Below are positions 16,901-27,201 of a DNA stretch of 64,000 nt, one piece after another. The notes beneath the pieces are model-generated. The model saw only the letters and a program-made list of their open reading frames with translations. It did no database searches and was not told the DNA's origin. Position 1 is the first letter of the stretch. Each line of letters begins with the position of its first letter. The translations under genes and the position numbers were made by a program. Origin of the DNA: Leptospira idonii (lineage in GTDB: Bacteria; Spirochaetota; Leptospiria; Leptospirales; Leptospiraceae); assembly GCF_004770995.1 (NCBI RefSeq), contig NZ_RQHW01000047.1:1-64000 (forward strand). The letters are read 5' to 3'.

Positions 16901-19589
16901 TACGGATCACAACCGTATGGACATTTTGCCCGAAAAAAGAAGTACGGAAATCGGAGATACTTTGAAGATTCAAATCCGTTCTCCTTTCCGGGAAGGAACG
17001 GCTTTGGTGACTGTAGAAAGGGAAGGAGTCATCGATTCTTTCGTACAGAATGTTTCAGGAAAAGAGCCTGTCGTTTCCCTTCCCATCAAAAAGGAATATG
17101 CACCTAATGTATATATTTCGGTTCTTTTGATTCGGGGAAGGGTTGGTGATCCGAAACCTACCGCAATGATCGACTTGGCAAGGCCTTCTTTCCGATTAGG
17201 TATCGTTCCTATCAAGGTAGGATGGAAACCGTACGAATTGTCCGTAAATATAAAAACGAATCAATCCGATTATAAGGTAAGAGAAGTAGTCACTGCGAAC
17301 ATCCAGGTGAAGGATAAAAACGGAAAACCTCCCGAAGCAGGAGGAGAAGTTTTGGTAGCTGTGGTGGATGAGGCTCTATTGGAACTTTCTCCGAATCCTA
17401 CCTGGAAATTATTGGATGCGATGATGGGAACCAGAGGATTGGATGTGTCTACTTCGACTGGACAAAGTCAGGTGATCGGAAGAAGGCACTTCGGTCTCAA
17501 GGCCAGACCTACCGGAGGAGGAGGGGGAAAGAACCCCACTCGAAATCTATTCAACACTTTGTTGTATTGGAAAGGGAAAATTGTTTTGGATAAAGAAGGA
17601 AAGGCTAATATTCGTTTTCCTTTGAACGATTCTTTGACATCTTTCCGAGTGGTTGCAGTGGCCAGCGCGGGAGTTCAGGAATTCGGAACCGGATTTTCCT
17701 CCATTCAAACGACTCAAGATGTGCAGACATTTGCAGGCATCCCTCCTGTGGTTCGGGAAGGGGATTTGGTTCTTCACGAATATTCGTTACGTAATTCAAC
17801 TTCCGTAGAACAATCATTAAAGCTGAATCTTCAGATTACGGATACGAATAAAGATTCTTCTCGTCCTAAACTCAATCTGAATCTTCCGGAAAAATCCGTT
17901 CGTTTGGCTCCGAATTCCACCGCTTCCGTTTCCTGGAACATTAAGGTTCCGAATGATGTGGAAGCAAGAATCCTCAGCTTTGAAGCTAAAAATGAAAGCG
18001 GGGCGGCGGTCGATCGACTCACCAATGACCAAAAAGTAATTCCTCTTCTTTCGGAAAGAGTGTATCAGGCGGGGCTCTATCAATGGGAGAATCCCGTTTC
18101 TGAAACGTTACAAGCTCCTTCTGATTCGATTCCTAATTCAAGCAGTTGGAAGCTCACTGCTGTCCCTAGTCTTTTGGGAGGAATGAAATCCGTTGAATCT
18201 TATTTCCTTGCTTATCCTTACGATTGTATGGAGCAAAGAGTTTCCAAAGCGGTCGGTTTAAAAAGTTCCGCCTTATGGCAATCCGTAGATTCTGAGTTAG
18301 GTGCTTATCTTGATTCTTACGGTTTGGTGAAATATTTTCCTAAAATGGAAAGAGGGAGCGAAGTTCTTACCGCTTACGTTCTTATCACATCCAGACTTGC
18401 GGGAGTTTCTTTAAACGGAGACTCGGTTACCAGGATGACTGAGGCCTTGAGGGGATATGTGGACGGAAAAATTCCGGGGGAACCTTGGAGTTTCGGAGCG
18501 GATGCGATAATAAGAAAGATCATAGTGATCGAAGCATTAGCCATATACGAAACTTTAGATTGGGACTATGTCAGTCCGGTTTATAAAAACTTAGAGCTGC
18601 TTCCCACTGCATCCATCATAAGTTTGTCCGAGATTTCAAATGTAGTCGTAGGAATGGATCCTAAAGTCAAATCCCGTTTAGCAAATGTTTTACGATCCAG
18701 GTTGAATTTACAGGGAACGGAACTTGTCATTGCCGATTCCAATTTCGCCAACCCTTGGTGGATTTTGGGTTCAAAAGATTATACTATGGCCAAACTGGTT
18801 CTTTGGACTTTATACGATTCAAGTTATAAAAAGGATATGCCTAAACTCATCAAAGGATTTTTGAAAAAACAGAGGTCGGGCAAATGGGACACCACTCTTG
18901 GGAATGCGTATGGAGTGTTAGTTGCAGAAAGAGTCGGTAAAATTATGGAATCCGAAAAAGTCACAGGGGGACTTGTTTCCGTAAACGACGGTAAATCCGA
19001 ATTTAAGATCGATCCGAATGTAAACTCTAAAAATTCGGTTTCGATTTCCGTCCAGCCAGAACAAAAGAACGTTTCTATCAACTATAACGGCAAGGGAAAA
19101 CCTTGGATCCAATGGGAATCCAAATCCAAAATCCCTCTCAAAGAAGCATTGTTCAGCGGTTATCGTATCAAAAGAACGATAGAGCCTATCCAACGTAAGG
19201 TGAGCGGAAAATGGACCAAAGGGGATATTCTAAAGATCCGTCTGGAGATCACCGCCGATTCCGACAAAACATGGGTGGTATTGGAAGATCCTCTTCCTCC
19301 CGGTTCCCTGCATATCGGAAGGGGTTTGGGAAGAGAATCCAAAATCCTTGCGGGGAAAATCTCCCAGGAACAGGATTTTTCCCCTAGTTTCGAGGAACGT
19401 TCCTTTTCCCACTACAGGGCCTATTATGAGTATCTGCCTCAGGGGAATTTCGTTACGGAATATACGATCCAATTGAATCATCCGGGAGAATTCGTCCTAC
19501 CTCCGACCAGAATTGAGGCGATGTATTCCCCGGAAACTTTTGCGGAATTGCCGGTGGAGAGTTTGCAGATTTCCGAAGGAGAATCTTAG
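13953..19589 (+). CDS. Bacterial alpha-2-macroglobulin family protein with intact thioester
   Basis: 1878 residues, the largest gene here. A cleavable signal peptide (to about FFSQNAPP) lacks a lipobox, so the mature protein is probably soluble in the periplasm, unlike lipid-anchored E. coli YfhM. N-terminal macroglobulin/Ig-like domains lead to a bait-like region. The thioester motif CMEQ has C1425 and Q1428, inside YPYDCMEQRVSK. The alpha-alpha barrel around it and a C-terminal receptor-like domain follow. Family role: trap proteases by covalent capture. The usual partner pbpC (PBP1C) is not adjacent; a membrane phospho-transferase-like gene follows 32 nt later. Confidence 0.9.
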   Translation: MIFRKRWSLFLLFSILWTQTSFFSQNAPPYVELFSPQGSVKLTKQVQVRFSQPMVSLGDPRPKEDIFKISCPLAGKARWIDSFTWVYEFEKELPGGVKCEFKLSDSLKTIDGQTLSGDKNFVFDTGGPSVQYSSPYSGNSIEEDQVFMLHLDAKPEPSSVHKFAYFSVQELSNRIPLEIVEGKDRKEILKASGYEDEENLILVRAKQIFLPDKNIRLVWGKGVRSEWGGELAEDQLYDFKVRPAFSANFSCERVNAKANCIPILPLSVNFSSPVIHSDLAKITLISKEGKEYPSQLNEATKQDKENSSYSLSFPGPFPENSEFIVRIPDSLQDETGRKLVNAANFPLTVKTGEFPPLVKFPAKFGILEANANPAIPVTLRNLDAQIPLKTVSLNVSGSTQKTLDPSEIQKWFSVLAKTEREKSIFATKIGSNAPVSLNFPKPNGKKPMEVVGIPLEKPGFYVVEFASDTLGASLLEKKGKMYVSAAALVTNLSVHFKWGKDSSLVWVTSLDKAVPESGVLVKIVDCKGVVRGTGVTGKEGTVKFGKISNSEVPYCGYHELGNGLTVFAQKGEDISFTSSAWDSGIESWRFNLPSSLYGGGEEIQSVVLDRTLFKAGETVHLKHFRRGHGGQGLTASDPKTYPKKVVIQHEGSGENFITPLVWSFPGSTESEFNIPKTAKLGTYKILYPYSEEEIGYGAVVGNFRVEEFRLPVLKGNIQLADGAVYLVSPKKAKVDLGLQYLSGGGASSFPVQIRGQVSPRFWSPSEEYSSFSFNPEQITVGRHKTGEESEEDSGSSVDSKLFQGEKLKLDEKGFGSFTFENLKPVLTDSSLEVEMEYLDPSGEIQTTYRSFPVHQSNLHLGIQPKGWFFSKDKVEMQILALDLKNEPKKNQKINVKAYSRSFYSNRRRLVGGYYAYDHFREVKDLGVYCSGKTNDKGILFCEGKAPETGEIIFSAEAEDDKGNQTNSVYSIWVASSEDSWFEATDHNRMDILPEKRSTEIGDTLKIQIRSPFREGTALVTVEREGVIDSFVQNVSGKEPVVSLPIKKEYAPNVYISVLLIRGRVGDPKPTAMIDLARPSFRLGIVPIKVGWKPYELSVNIKTNQSDYKVREVVTANIQVKDKNGKPPEAGGEVLVAVVDEALLELSPNPTWKLLDAMMGTRGLDVSTSTGQSQVIGRRHFGLKARPTGGGGGKNPTRNLFNTLLYWKGKIVLDKEGKANIRFPLNDSLTSFRVVAVASAGVQEFGTGFSSIQTTQDVQTFAGIPPVVREGDLVLHEYSLRNSTSVEQSLKLNLQITDTNKDSSRPKLNLNLPEKSVRLAPNSTASVSWNIKVPNDVEARILSFEAKNESGAAVDRLTNDQKVIPLLSERVYQAGLYQWENPVSETLQAPSDSIPNSSSWKLTAVPSLLGGMKSVESYFLAYPYDCMEQRVSKAVGLKSSALWQSVDSELGAYLDSYGLVKYFPKMERGSEVLTAYVLITSRLAGVSLNGDSVTRMTEALRGYVDGKIPGEPWSFGADAIIRKIIVIEALAIYETLDWDYVSPVYKNLELLPTASIISLSEISNVVVGMDPKVKSRLANVLRSRLNLQGTELVIADSNFANPWWILGSKDYTMAKLVLWTLYDSSYKKDMPKLIKGFLKKQRSGKWDTTLGNAYGVLVAERVGKIMESEKVTGGLVSVNDGKSEFKIDPNVNSKNSVSISVQPEQKNVSINYNGKGKPWIQWESKSKIPLKEALFSGYRIKRTIEPIQRKVSGKWTKGDILKIRLEITADSDKTWVVLEDPLPPGSLHIGRGLGRESKILAGKISQEQDFSPSFEERSFSHYRAYYEYLPQGNFVTEYTIQLNHPGEFVLPPTRIEAMYSPETFAELPVESLQISEGES

Positions 19590-19621
19590 GAAAAGTTTAC
19601 GGATTAGAGGGGCTTGGAATT

Positions 19622-21895
19622 ATGACTCCAATGGAAGAAATTCCAGCCCCAAAATTTCCCCGAAGCGTCTTTGTCGCCATCTTAGGCTACACTGTTTTTT
19701 TTTACCTATTCTTTTTAGTTTTTAACACTTCTTTCACTTTGATGGGCGTCGATATTTCCGACGTCTTGAAACAATACTTAGGCGATTTTTTCGGAGTGTA
19801 TCTCACTTCTAGTTTCACTGTTTTCGCCTCTTCGTTGGTATTTCATCTGGGAGCGGGAAGTGTTTTTTATCTGGCTTTGCATTCCGTTTCCTCCTTCTCG
19901 GAAAAGACAAAATTAAAACTTCTTTTAGCGTATCTTTTGGCTGTGGATCTCTTGGGACTCTGCCATTCGTTCGTTTTGTATCCTCAAATATACGGCGAAT
20001 TTTTCTTCTATAGATATGTTTCCTTCTCTCCATTTTTGTTTTTTTTAACGGATCATTTTTCTCCTCTCTTCTTTCAAATTTTCATCTTTTGTATCTTCAG
20101 CATTCAGTTGGGAATTTTCATCGGAAAGTTTTGGAAGAAAAAAAGAAAAGAATCCTTATTCCATATTCTGCACTTTTTGATCGTATTTGTTCTGCATCAG
20201 TTCGGTTTACTTTATCTTTCTTTGGTTTATTTTTCCCTGTTTCTTCTTTTTTACTCCAGACATGGTAATATTCACTATCGAAGTTATCTGCTTTCGATCT
20301 TTGTTTCCGTTTTGATTTTATTTTTTCCGAGACTCTTCGATTCTTTTTACGGATTTTTCGCAAAAGAGGAAAAGGGCAAACCTCCTATCTTTTTGATTTC
20401 TGCGGACTCTCTTCGTTACGATAAATTGGGATTCGTTTCCGGGAACCCTGAAATCACTCCTAACATTGATCAGTTTGCAAAAGATAGTTTCGTGTTTCAC
20501 GACCATCATACTACCATTCCCAGAACTTTCCCGAGCTGGGCGGATCTTCTCACAGGCCAATATTCCATGAACCATAAGATTCGGGATATGTTTCCTTCGA
20601 AGGAGGAACAATCCAGAATCGGTTCTTCTTTATTCCCTACCGTTTTACAAAAGTTAAAGAAGATCGGTTATCAATCTTTCGCTGTGGGAAGTTTCGCTGC
20701 GGATATTTTTCCTAGAGCCAACTTCGGTTTCGATTCCGTATTCGCACCTAACTTCAATGCAAGGGTGATGACCTTACAAAGAACCGTAGATTCTCAATTG
20801 TTTCTTCTCCCCGTGTTGACGGGAAGTTTTGCAGGAGGAGGGAATTATATTCCTGAAATGGACGGTCTGTCCACTTGGGGTGACGGGGAAAGAATCGTTG
20901 AGAGATTAAAAACCTTGAGTAGAAGAGCAGGGGACTCTCCTTTTTTTCTGACTTATTTTTCCAGTGTCGTACATTTCCCTTACAGTCCAGCATACCCTCA
21001 TTATAAAAAATTTACGAATCCTAATTATTACGGGAAATACAAATATCTGAAATTCGTAGATCCCGTTTCTTCTGAAAAACCGAATGAGACCGAAATCGAT
21101 CAAATCAGATCTTTGTTCGATTCTTCCGTATTCGCTTTCGATTCGGAATTCGGTTCGATCATTGAATATTTGAAAGAGTCAGGGTTGTATGATAAATCGA
21201 TCATCATATTGACTGCCGATCACGGGGAAGCCTTATACGAGGACATTCACGGCCAAGGTCATGGAGAACATTTGAGAGGAGAGGCGGTGACAAAAATTCC
21301 TCTTTTGATCAAGTTCCCGTCAAACACCGATTATCAGAAAATTCCTGAAAAGGACTTTTACGGAGTCACTTCTTCGGTAGATCTATATCCTACATTTTTA
21401 GATTACTTTCATATTTCTCCGGATCATCCTCTTCCGGGAACTTCTCTTTTATCCGTTTTAGGAAAGAAGGATTGGGAAGAAGATAGAGTCGTATACAGTG
21501 AAACAGGAATTTGGTTTTCCGACAGAGGGGATCATTTTTTTCAATCCCAAAGAATTCCTTATCCGAATATCCTTCAATTGCATAGAGTCGTTCCGGAAGA
21601 AGACTTTCAAATCATGATCACTGACAGGCACTACCAAGAAACGATTGCATTCGCCAAACACAGATCAGTTCAAAATTCACGCTATAAGTTTATATACATT
21701 CCTACGAGAAAGGGGGTGATTTACGAGCTTTACGATCGTAAAAACGACCCTTTGAATACCAAAAATATCTTTCCTTCCGGGACAATCGGATTGTCCTTAA
21801 AGGAAAAATTATATTCTCTTGTAAAAAGATGGGAAAATGCGAACCAAGCAGGAGAGTATTTACTTCCAGGTAGCCTTAGGAATGCGGATTTATAG
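19622..21895 (+). CDS. Membrane 'sulfatase'-fold transferase (alkaline phosphatase superfamily)
   Basis: 757 residues. About six to eight transmembrane segments fill residues 17-250, followed by a periplasmic catalytic domain (PIFLISADSLRYDKLG at about 255, TADHGEALYED, HGQGHGEHLRGE). The position that is Cys or Ser in sulfatases (CxPSR) is here TFPSW, with Thr302 as probable nucleophile and no Arg. This is the pattern of phosphoglycerol or phosphoethanolamine transferases (LtaS/EptA type) rather than true sulfatases. It probably decorates an envelope lipid or glycan; the substrate is unknown. It is likely cotranscribed with the macroglobulin gene. Confidence 0.85.
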   Translation: MTPMEEIPAPKFPRSVFVAILGYTVFFYLFFLVFNTSFTLMGVDISDVLKQYLGDFFGVYLTSSFTVFASSLVFHLGAGSVFYLALHSVSSFSEKTKLKLLLAYLLAVDLLGLCHSFVLYPQIYGEFFFYRYVSFSPFLFFLTDHFSPLFFQIFIFCIFSIQLGIFIGKFWKKKRKESLFHILHFLIVFVLHQFGLLYLSLVYFSLFLLFYSRHGNIHYRSYLLSIFVSVLILFFPRLFDSFYGFFAKEEKGKPPIFLISADSLRYDKLGFVSGNPEITPNIDQFAKDSFVFHDHHTTIPRTFPSWADLLTGQYSMNHKIRDMFPSKEEQSRIGSSLFPTVLQKLKKIGYQSFAVGSFAADIFPRANFGFDSVFAPNFNARVMTLQRTVDSQLFLLPVLTGSFAGGGNYIPEMDGLSTWGDGERIVERLKTLSRRAGDSPFFLTYFSSVVHFPYSPAYPHYKKFTNPNYYGKYKYLKFVDPVSSEKPNETEIDQIRSLFDSSVFAFDSEFGSIIEYLKESGLYDKSIIILTADHGEALYEDIHGQGHGEHLRGEAVTKIPLLIKFPSNTDYQKIPEKDFYGVTSSVDLYPTFLDYFHISPDHPLPGTSLLSVLGKKDWEEDRVVYSETGIWFSDRGDHFFQSQRIPYPNILQLHRVVPEEDFQIMITDRHYQETIAFAKHRSVQNSRYKFIYIPTRKGVIYELYDRKNDPLNTKNIFPSGTIGLSLKEKLYSLVKRWENANQAGEYLLPGSLRNADL

Positions 21896-21927
21896 GTTGA
21901 GATCAATAAGGATGTTAGAGAAAGAAT

Positions 21928-24900
21928 ATGCCGAAACGTAGTGACTTAAATTCAATTTTGATTATTGGCTCCGGTCCGATTGTGATCGGGCAGGCTTGCG
22001 AGTTCGATTATTCCGGAACCCAGGCGACGAAAGCTCTGAGAGAAAAAGGCATCCGTGTCATTTTGGTAAATTCCAATCCTGCAACGATCATGACCGATCC
22101 TGAGTTAGCCGATGCCACTTATATCGAACCTTTAACCGTTCCCGTTCTTGAAAAAATCATAAAAAAAGAAAAGCCGGATGCGATTCTTCCTACTGTAGGC
22201 GGACAAACTGCACTCAATCTGGCCCTCGCCTTACATAAAGAAGGTATCTTAGAAAAATACAATGTGGAATTGATCGGTGCCAAAGTAGAAGCGATTCGAA
22301 AGGCGGAAGACAGGGAACTTTTCAAAAAAGCGATGGAGAAATTGGACATTCGTGTCGCTAAATCGTTTATGGTTTCCGACATGGAAGCTGCCAGAAAGGC
22401 AAAAGAGGAAATCGGTTTTCCTATCATCATTCGCCCTGCCTTCACTTTGGGAGGAACAGGAGGAGGAACCTGCTATGATGATGCGGAATTCGAAGAGATA
22501 GCACTCAAAGGTTTAACTGCATCTCCTATTTCCCAGATCCTCGTTGAGGAATCCGTTATGGGATGGAAAGAGTTCGAGTTGGAAGTGATGAGGGATTTAG
22601 CCGATAACGTAGTCATCATCTGTTCCATCGAAAACATCGATCCGATGGGAGTCCATACGGGAGATTCCATCACTGTTGCCCCACAACAAACATTAAGTGA
22701 TAAAGAATACCAACGTTTGAGAGATATGTCCATCGATATCATCCGAGAGATCGGTGTAGAAACGGGCGGCTCGAACATTCAGTTCGCAGTCAATCCCGAA
22801 AACGGGGATGTCATCGTCATCGAGATGAATCCTAGGGTTTCTCGTTCTTCCGCTCTTGCTTCTAAAGCAACAGGTTTCCCTATCGCAAAAATCGCAGCTC
22901 TTCTCTCAATCGGTTATACTTTGGATGAGATCAAAAACGATATCACTCGTGTAACTCCTGCTAGCTTTGAGCCTTCCATTGATTATGTTGTCACTAAAAT
23001 CCCTCGTTTCGCTTTCGAAAAGTTTCCTGGAAGTGATCCTACTTTAGGGGTTCAGATGAAAGCGGTCGGAGAGGCTATGGCAATCGGCCGTAACTTTAAA
23101 GAAAGTTTTCAAAAAGCGATGAGATCTTTAGAAACGGATCGTTTCGGATTCGGGAGTGACGGATACTTAAAAGAACTTTTGGAATGGGAATCCGTTAAGG
23201 CTTCCGATAAAAAAGAATGGTTGTCCGCTAAAATCAAAAGACCAACCGACAAACGCATATTTTACGTTAAACTGGGTTTTAATTACGGTTTCAGCGTAGA
23301 AGAAATTCATGATCTATGTAAAATCGATCCTTGGTTCCTGTATCAGTTCGAAGAATTGTTTCGATTGGAGAAACGTTTCAAAGAAGAAGGCAGAGAATTT
23401 ATTCCTGCAATGAAAAAGGCAGGTTTTTCCAATCGTCAGTTGGCGTTCCTCGCTAAGGAAGACGATGTTTGGGCCCAAATTCGAAGCGGTGCCGCTATCG
23501 ATATCACTAAGGCAAAAGTGGAATCGATTCTTCGCACGGAAGAAGAGAACCTTGAAAAGTATCTGATCGAAAAGAAGATCACTCCTGTTTTCAAACGTAT
23601 CGATACCTGTGCGGGAGAGTTTGAAGCATTCACTCCTTATATGTATTCCTCTTATGACGATGAGGACGAATCGGGAGTTACCTCAAAAAGAAAGGTGATG
23701 ATTCTGGGAGGAGGTCCGAACCGAATCGGTCAAGGAATCGAATTCGATTATTGCTGTTGCCATGCTTCCTTCGCTTTGCAAGAGTCCGGGGTAGAATCCA
23801 TTATGGTGAATTCGAATCCGGAAACAGTTTCTACGGATTACGATACATCCGACCGTCTTTATTTTGAGCCTCTCTCTTTGGAAGATGTGATGAACATCTG
23901 TTTGAAGGAAAAGCCTGAAGGCGTTATTGTCCAGTTAGGCGGACAGACTCCTTTGAAACTTGCAAAAGCACTGGAAAAAAGAGGAGTTCCTATTTTAGGA
24001 ACAAGCCCTGATTCAATCGATAGAGCTGAGGATAGAAAACGATTCGCTGAAGTTTTGACCAAATTGAAACTTCTTTCGCCTGAGAATGGAATGGCTTCTT
24101 CCAAAGAGAAAGCTCGTGAGATTGCTGCTAAAATCGGCTATCCCGTTTTGGTTCGACCTTCCTACGTTTTGGGCGGTAGAGCGATGCTGATCGTAAACGA
24201 AGAGACCGAATTGGATCGTTATATGGAAGAAGCGGAAGAAGTATCCGAAGACCGTCCTCTTTTGATCGATTCCTTTTTGCAGGATGCGACGGAAGTTGAT
24301 GTGGATGCTTTATCCGACGGAAAAGATGTGTTCATCGCAGGAATCATGGAACACATCGAAGAAGCAGGGATTCACTCAGGTGACTCGGCATGCGTTCTTC
24401 CTCCTCAATCGATTTCTCAAAAGATGATTCAAGAAATCGAAGATGCCACTCATAAATTAGCTTTGGAACTGAACGTCAAAGGTTTGATTAACATTCAATA
24501 TGCGATTAAGGATGAGACACTGTACGTGTTGGAAGTGAATCCTAGAGCTTCCAGAACGGTTCCTTTCGTAGCGAAGTCTATCGGAATTCCCGTCGTTAAA
24601 ATGGCTGTTCGCATTATGTTAGGTGAAAGTTTGTCGAAACTGAATTTGGGCAAAAGATTCTCAGCACCTATGATCACAGTCAAAGAAGCGGTTCTTCCTT
24701 TCAGCAAATTCCCTGGTGTGGATACGATCCTAGGACCGGAAATGAGATCCACAGGCGAAGTGATGGGAGTTGCTCATTCGAAGGGAGAAGCTTTCGTGAA
24801 AGCGCAGATCATGGCAGGAGAAGAGCCTCCTAAATTGGGAACTGTGTTCGTAACGATCAACGATAAAACCAAGAAGGAACTTCTTGAGTCGATTCGATCT

Positions 24901-25239
24901 CTTTCTAATCTAGGATATAACATCATCGCAACGGAAGGAACTCATAAATTTCTTTCTGATAATGGGATTTTATCGAGCAAAATCAATAAGATCTATGACG
25001 GGTATTTCCCGAACGTGATCGATTATATCAAAGAAAAGAAGATTCATCTCATCATCAACACTCCACTTTCCCGCGTCACTCGAGAGAATGCGTTTACGAT
25101 TCGTCAGGCGGCTATCAAGTATAAGGTGCCATGTTTGACGACTTCGCAAGCGGCTAAGGCGCTAATCAACGGGCTCGTAGAAATGCAAGACAAAGGATTT
25201 AGCGTGAATTCCTTGCAGGAAATTCATAGTAAGAAGTAG
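21928..25239 (+). CDS. carB: Carbamoyl-phosphate synthase large subunit
   Basis: Makes carbamoyl phosphate from ammonia (delivered by CarA), bicarbonate and two ATP, for pyrimidine and arginine synthesis. 1103 residues, slightly longer than the usual 1070. Two homologous ATP-grasp halves are visible: [18 protein letters not shown] near the N-terminus and the matching [18 protein letters not shown] in the second half. A C-terminal MGS-like allosteric domain follows ([11 protein letters not shown]). GAGAAAG precedes the ATG. carA is not in the window. The gap to the upstream transferase gene is only 32 nt. Confidence 0.97.
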   Translation: MPKRSDLNSILIIGSGPIVIGQACEFDYSGTQATKALREKGIRVILVNSNPATIMTDPELADATYIEPLTVPVLEKIIKKEKPDAILPTVGGQTALNLALALHKEGILEKYNVELIGAKVEAIRKAEDRELFKKAMEKLDIRVAKSFMVSDMEAARKAKEEIGFPIIIRPAFTLGGTGGGTCYDDAEFEEIALKGLTASPISQILVEESVMGWKEFELEVMRDLADNVVIICSIENIDPMGVHTGDSITVAPQQTLSDKEYQRLRDMSIDIIREIGVETGGSNIQFAVNPENGDVIVIEMNPRVSRSSALASKATGFPIAKIAALLSIGYTLDEIKNDITRVTPASFEPSIDYVVTKIPRFAFEKFPGSDPTLGVQMKAVGEAMAIGRNFKESFQKAMRSLETDRFGFGSDGYLKELLEWESVKASDKKEWLSAKIKRPTDKRIFYVKLGFNYGFSVEEIHDLCKIDPWFLYQFEELFRLEKRFKEEGREFIPAMKKAGFSNRQLAFLAKEDDVWAQIRSGAAIDITKAKVESILRTEEENLEKYLIEKKITPVFKRIDTCAGEFEAFTPYMYSSYDDEDESGVTSKRKVMILGGGPNRIGQGIEFDYCCCHASFALQESGVESIMVNSNPETVSTDYDTSDRLYFEPLSLEDVMNICLKEKPEGVIVQLGGQTPLKLAKALEKRGVPILGTSPDSIDRAEDRKRFAEVLTKLKLLSPENGMASSKEKAREIAAKIGYPVLVRPSYVLGGRAMLIVNEETELDRYMEEAEEVSEDRPLLIDSFLQDATEVDVDALSDGKDVFIAGIMEHIEEAGIHSGDSACVLPPQSISQKMIQEIEDATHKLALELNVKGLINIQYAIKDETLYVLEVNPRASRTVPFVAKSIGIPVVKMAVRIMLGESLSKLNLGKRFSAPMITVKEAVLPFSKFPGVDTILGPEMRSTGEVMGVAHSKGEAFVKAQIMAGEEPPKLGTVFVTINDKTKKELLESIRSLSNLGYNIIATEGTHKFLSDNGILSSKINKIYDGYFPNVIDYIKEKKIHLIINTPLSRVTRENAFTIRQAAIKYKVPCLTTSQAAKALINGLVEMQDKGFSVNSLQEIHSKK

Positions 25240-25357
25240 GGTTGCGGTGGGTCTTTCGAAGGCGGTCCCCCGCCCTTTCTAGGGTGGGGAGGCGTGGTTC
25301 GTGGGTTCCCTCTCCGCCGTTCCTCCAATTACATCACTTCCTTTCGGAAAGCAACCC
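25238..25357. repeat. GC-rich, multi-hairpin element after carB
   Basis: GGGTTGC (25239-25245) pairs with GCAACCC (25351-25357) around a folded GC-rich core. Inside, CCCCGCCCT (25268-25276) pairs with AGGGTGGGG (25281-25289) with one G-T pair, and GGCGG (25261-25265) with CCGCC (25314-25318). Its size and outer-stem layout resemble the structured repeats at 315-1336, but it is not similar in sequence. It lies between convergent genes and could end transcription of carB; T-runs follow at about 25373-25381. Confidence 0.5.
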
Positions 25358-25412
25358 TATCTGCTTCTTTGGGATTTTTTTTGAAAATCTTTTCACCTTT
25401 TTGCCCAGTTTT

Positions 25413-27197
25413 TTATAAGAAGACAGGATTTCCTTTCTTCTGGGAAATTCGATAAGCCGCATTGACGAGCCCTACATGACTGTATGTCTGAGGAAAATTT
25501 CCCCACATGCTGTTCGATTCCGCTTCTATGTCTTCACTGAAAAGTCCCAGATGATTCGAATAATTCACTGTAGTATGAAATAACTGCTCCGCTTCCTCCA
25601 ATCGGTTCATACATGCGAGGCATTCTATATACCAAAAAGAACAGACTAAGAACGTGCTTTCCGGAGTGCCGAAATCGTCTTTATGTTTGTATCGATACAA
25701 TAATCCTTTTTCCGTCTTTAGATTTTTCTCAATCGCCTTTATGTGATCTTTTGCTTTTGGAGATGTAGGATCCAAATAAGACATGGTAACCAATTGCAGT
25801 AAACTTGCATCCAAATGTGCTGTTCCTTCTGCTTGCGTATAACAACTCTTCTCTTTATGATAACACTCTTCAATTTTTTTGATGGCTTCCTCTTTTAATG
25901 TGATCGCTTCTTTCAGCAGATCTTTTTCTCCCAAGGATTCGGCTATCTTGATGACCGCACTTGCTCCCGCCCAATGGAACAAAAACGTATAACAATGTTT
26001 TTGTGATAAATTTCTAAATTCCCAAAGTCCCGCATCAGGTTCGTTCATCGTTTTTTTGATTTGAAAGAGTATGTTTCTGATTTGGGAAAGATTTTGGAAC
26101 CTGTTTTTATCCAATATTCTTTCGTCCGAATAAAGAGGAAGTAGGGATAGTAAAATTTGTCCGTACACATCGTTCTGTATATGTGTATAGGCCTGATTTC
26201 CTACACGGACCGGAACGTTCTGTTTGTATCCTTCCAAATCCAGAATCTCCTCGTCTATAAACGAATCCCCAGTGATTGTATAAAGAGGCTGGTATCTTCC
26301 TTCTTGATTTGGTTTTAAATTGGCCAGATAATTGGCGAATCTTTCCATTTCCTCGAAATGACCCAAAGTAGTAAGTGCATTCAATGTATAATAGCTGTCT
26401 CGAATCCAACAATAACGATAGTCCCAGTTTCTTCCGCTTCCTGGAGATTCAGGAAGACTGGTAGTGGAGGATGCGATGATTGCACCTGTATCTTGGTATT
26501 GATGGATTTTCAAACACAGAGCCGAACGAATCACTTCGTTTTGTGCGAAGTTTCCTAAAGAACAATGTTTTACCCAATTTTGCCAGTATCCCTTCGTTCT
26601 GTGATAGAAGGATTCCATCGTTTCCTTTAGATTATGCGATAAATCGCTGTCGCAAGCCAAATAAAAATATTTGGTTTCGTTCAATACTTCCGATTTCCCG
26701 TTGAGGAGATAGTTATGGGAAAAATTCGTATAAAGTTTCAGCTCAAGAGAATGGAACTTATACGATAAAAAATTCAATCCGTTCGTTACAGTTGGTTTTT
26801 CTTTCCCATAATCGTATTTAGGTGATAAGTTTACTCTGATCCTAGGGTTTCCTTCCAATAACTCCACTTTTCTACATAACACTAGCGGGTATTGTGCCGT
26901 TTCCTCGCTATAAAATCTGGGAGCGAAATCTATGATTCTGAATTTTCCCGCAGCGGTATGAAATTCTGTGACCAGTATATTTGTGTTTTGAATGTATTGT
27001 TGGCTCGTAGATAAAATTTCCTCTTCCGGTATGATGGAGAATTCTCCCGCATCCGGATCTAACATAGTTCCGAAAACCGGAGATGAATCGAACTTAGGCC
27101 AACAGAGCCAAGGAATGGAACCGTCTTTATGGACATGCGCAATAAAACCGCAGTTACCAATGATTCCCGTTTGATATGTATGTCTTTTTTTCTGCAT
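25413..27197 (-). CDS. Glycoside hydrolase family 15 protein (probable trehalase)
   Basis: 594 residues, typical of bacterial GH15. The N-terminal beta-domain begins TGIIGNCGFIAHVHKDGSI and contains WLCWPKFDSSPVFG. The alpha/alpha barrel has GRNWDYRYCWIRDSYYTLNAL, the catalytic-acid segment DAGLWEFRN and a late GNFPQTYSHVGLVNAA. GH15 enzymes act on alpha-glucosides; the adjacent trehalose synthesis gene, 4 nt upstream in the same operon, makes trehalose the likely substrate (inference). There is no signal peptide, so it is cytoplasmic. Confidence 0.88.
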   Translation of the reverse strand: MQKKRHTYQTGIIGNCGFIAHVHKDGSIPWLCWPKFDSSPVFGTMLDPDAGEFSIIPEEEILSTSQQYIQNTNILVTEFHTAAGKFRIIDFAPRFYSEETAQYPLVLCRKVELLEGNPRIRVNLSPKYDYGKEKPTVTNGLNFLSYKFHSLELKLYTNFSHNYLLNGKSEVLNETKYFYLACDSDLSHNLKETMESFYHRTKGYWQNWVKHCSLGNFAQNEVIRSALCLKIHQYQDTGAIIASSTTSLPESPGSGRNWDYRYCWIRDSYYTLNALTTLGHFEEMERFANYLANLKPNQEGRYQPLYTITGDSFIDEEILDLEGYKQNVPVRVGNQAYTHIQNDVYGQILLSLLPLYSDERILDKNRFQNLSQIRNILFQIKKTMNEPDAGLWEFRNLSQKHCYTFLFHWAGASAVIKIAESLGEKDLLKEAITLKEEAIKKIEECYHKEKSCYTQAEGTAHLDASLLQLVTMSYLDPTSPKAKDHIKAIEKNLKTEKGLLYRYKHKDDFGTPESTFLVCSFWYIECLACMNRLEEAEQLFHTTVNYSNHLGLFSEDIEAESNSMWGNFPQTYSHVGLVNAAYRISQKKGNPVFL

Positions 27198-27201
27198 AAA
27201 A

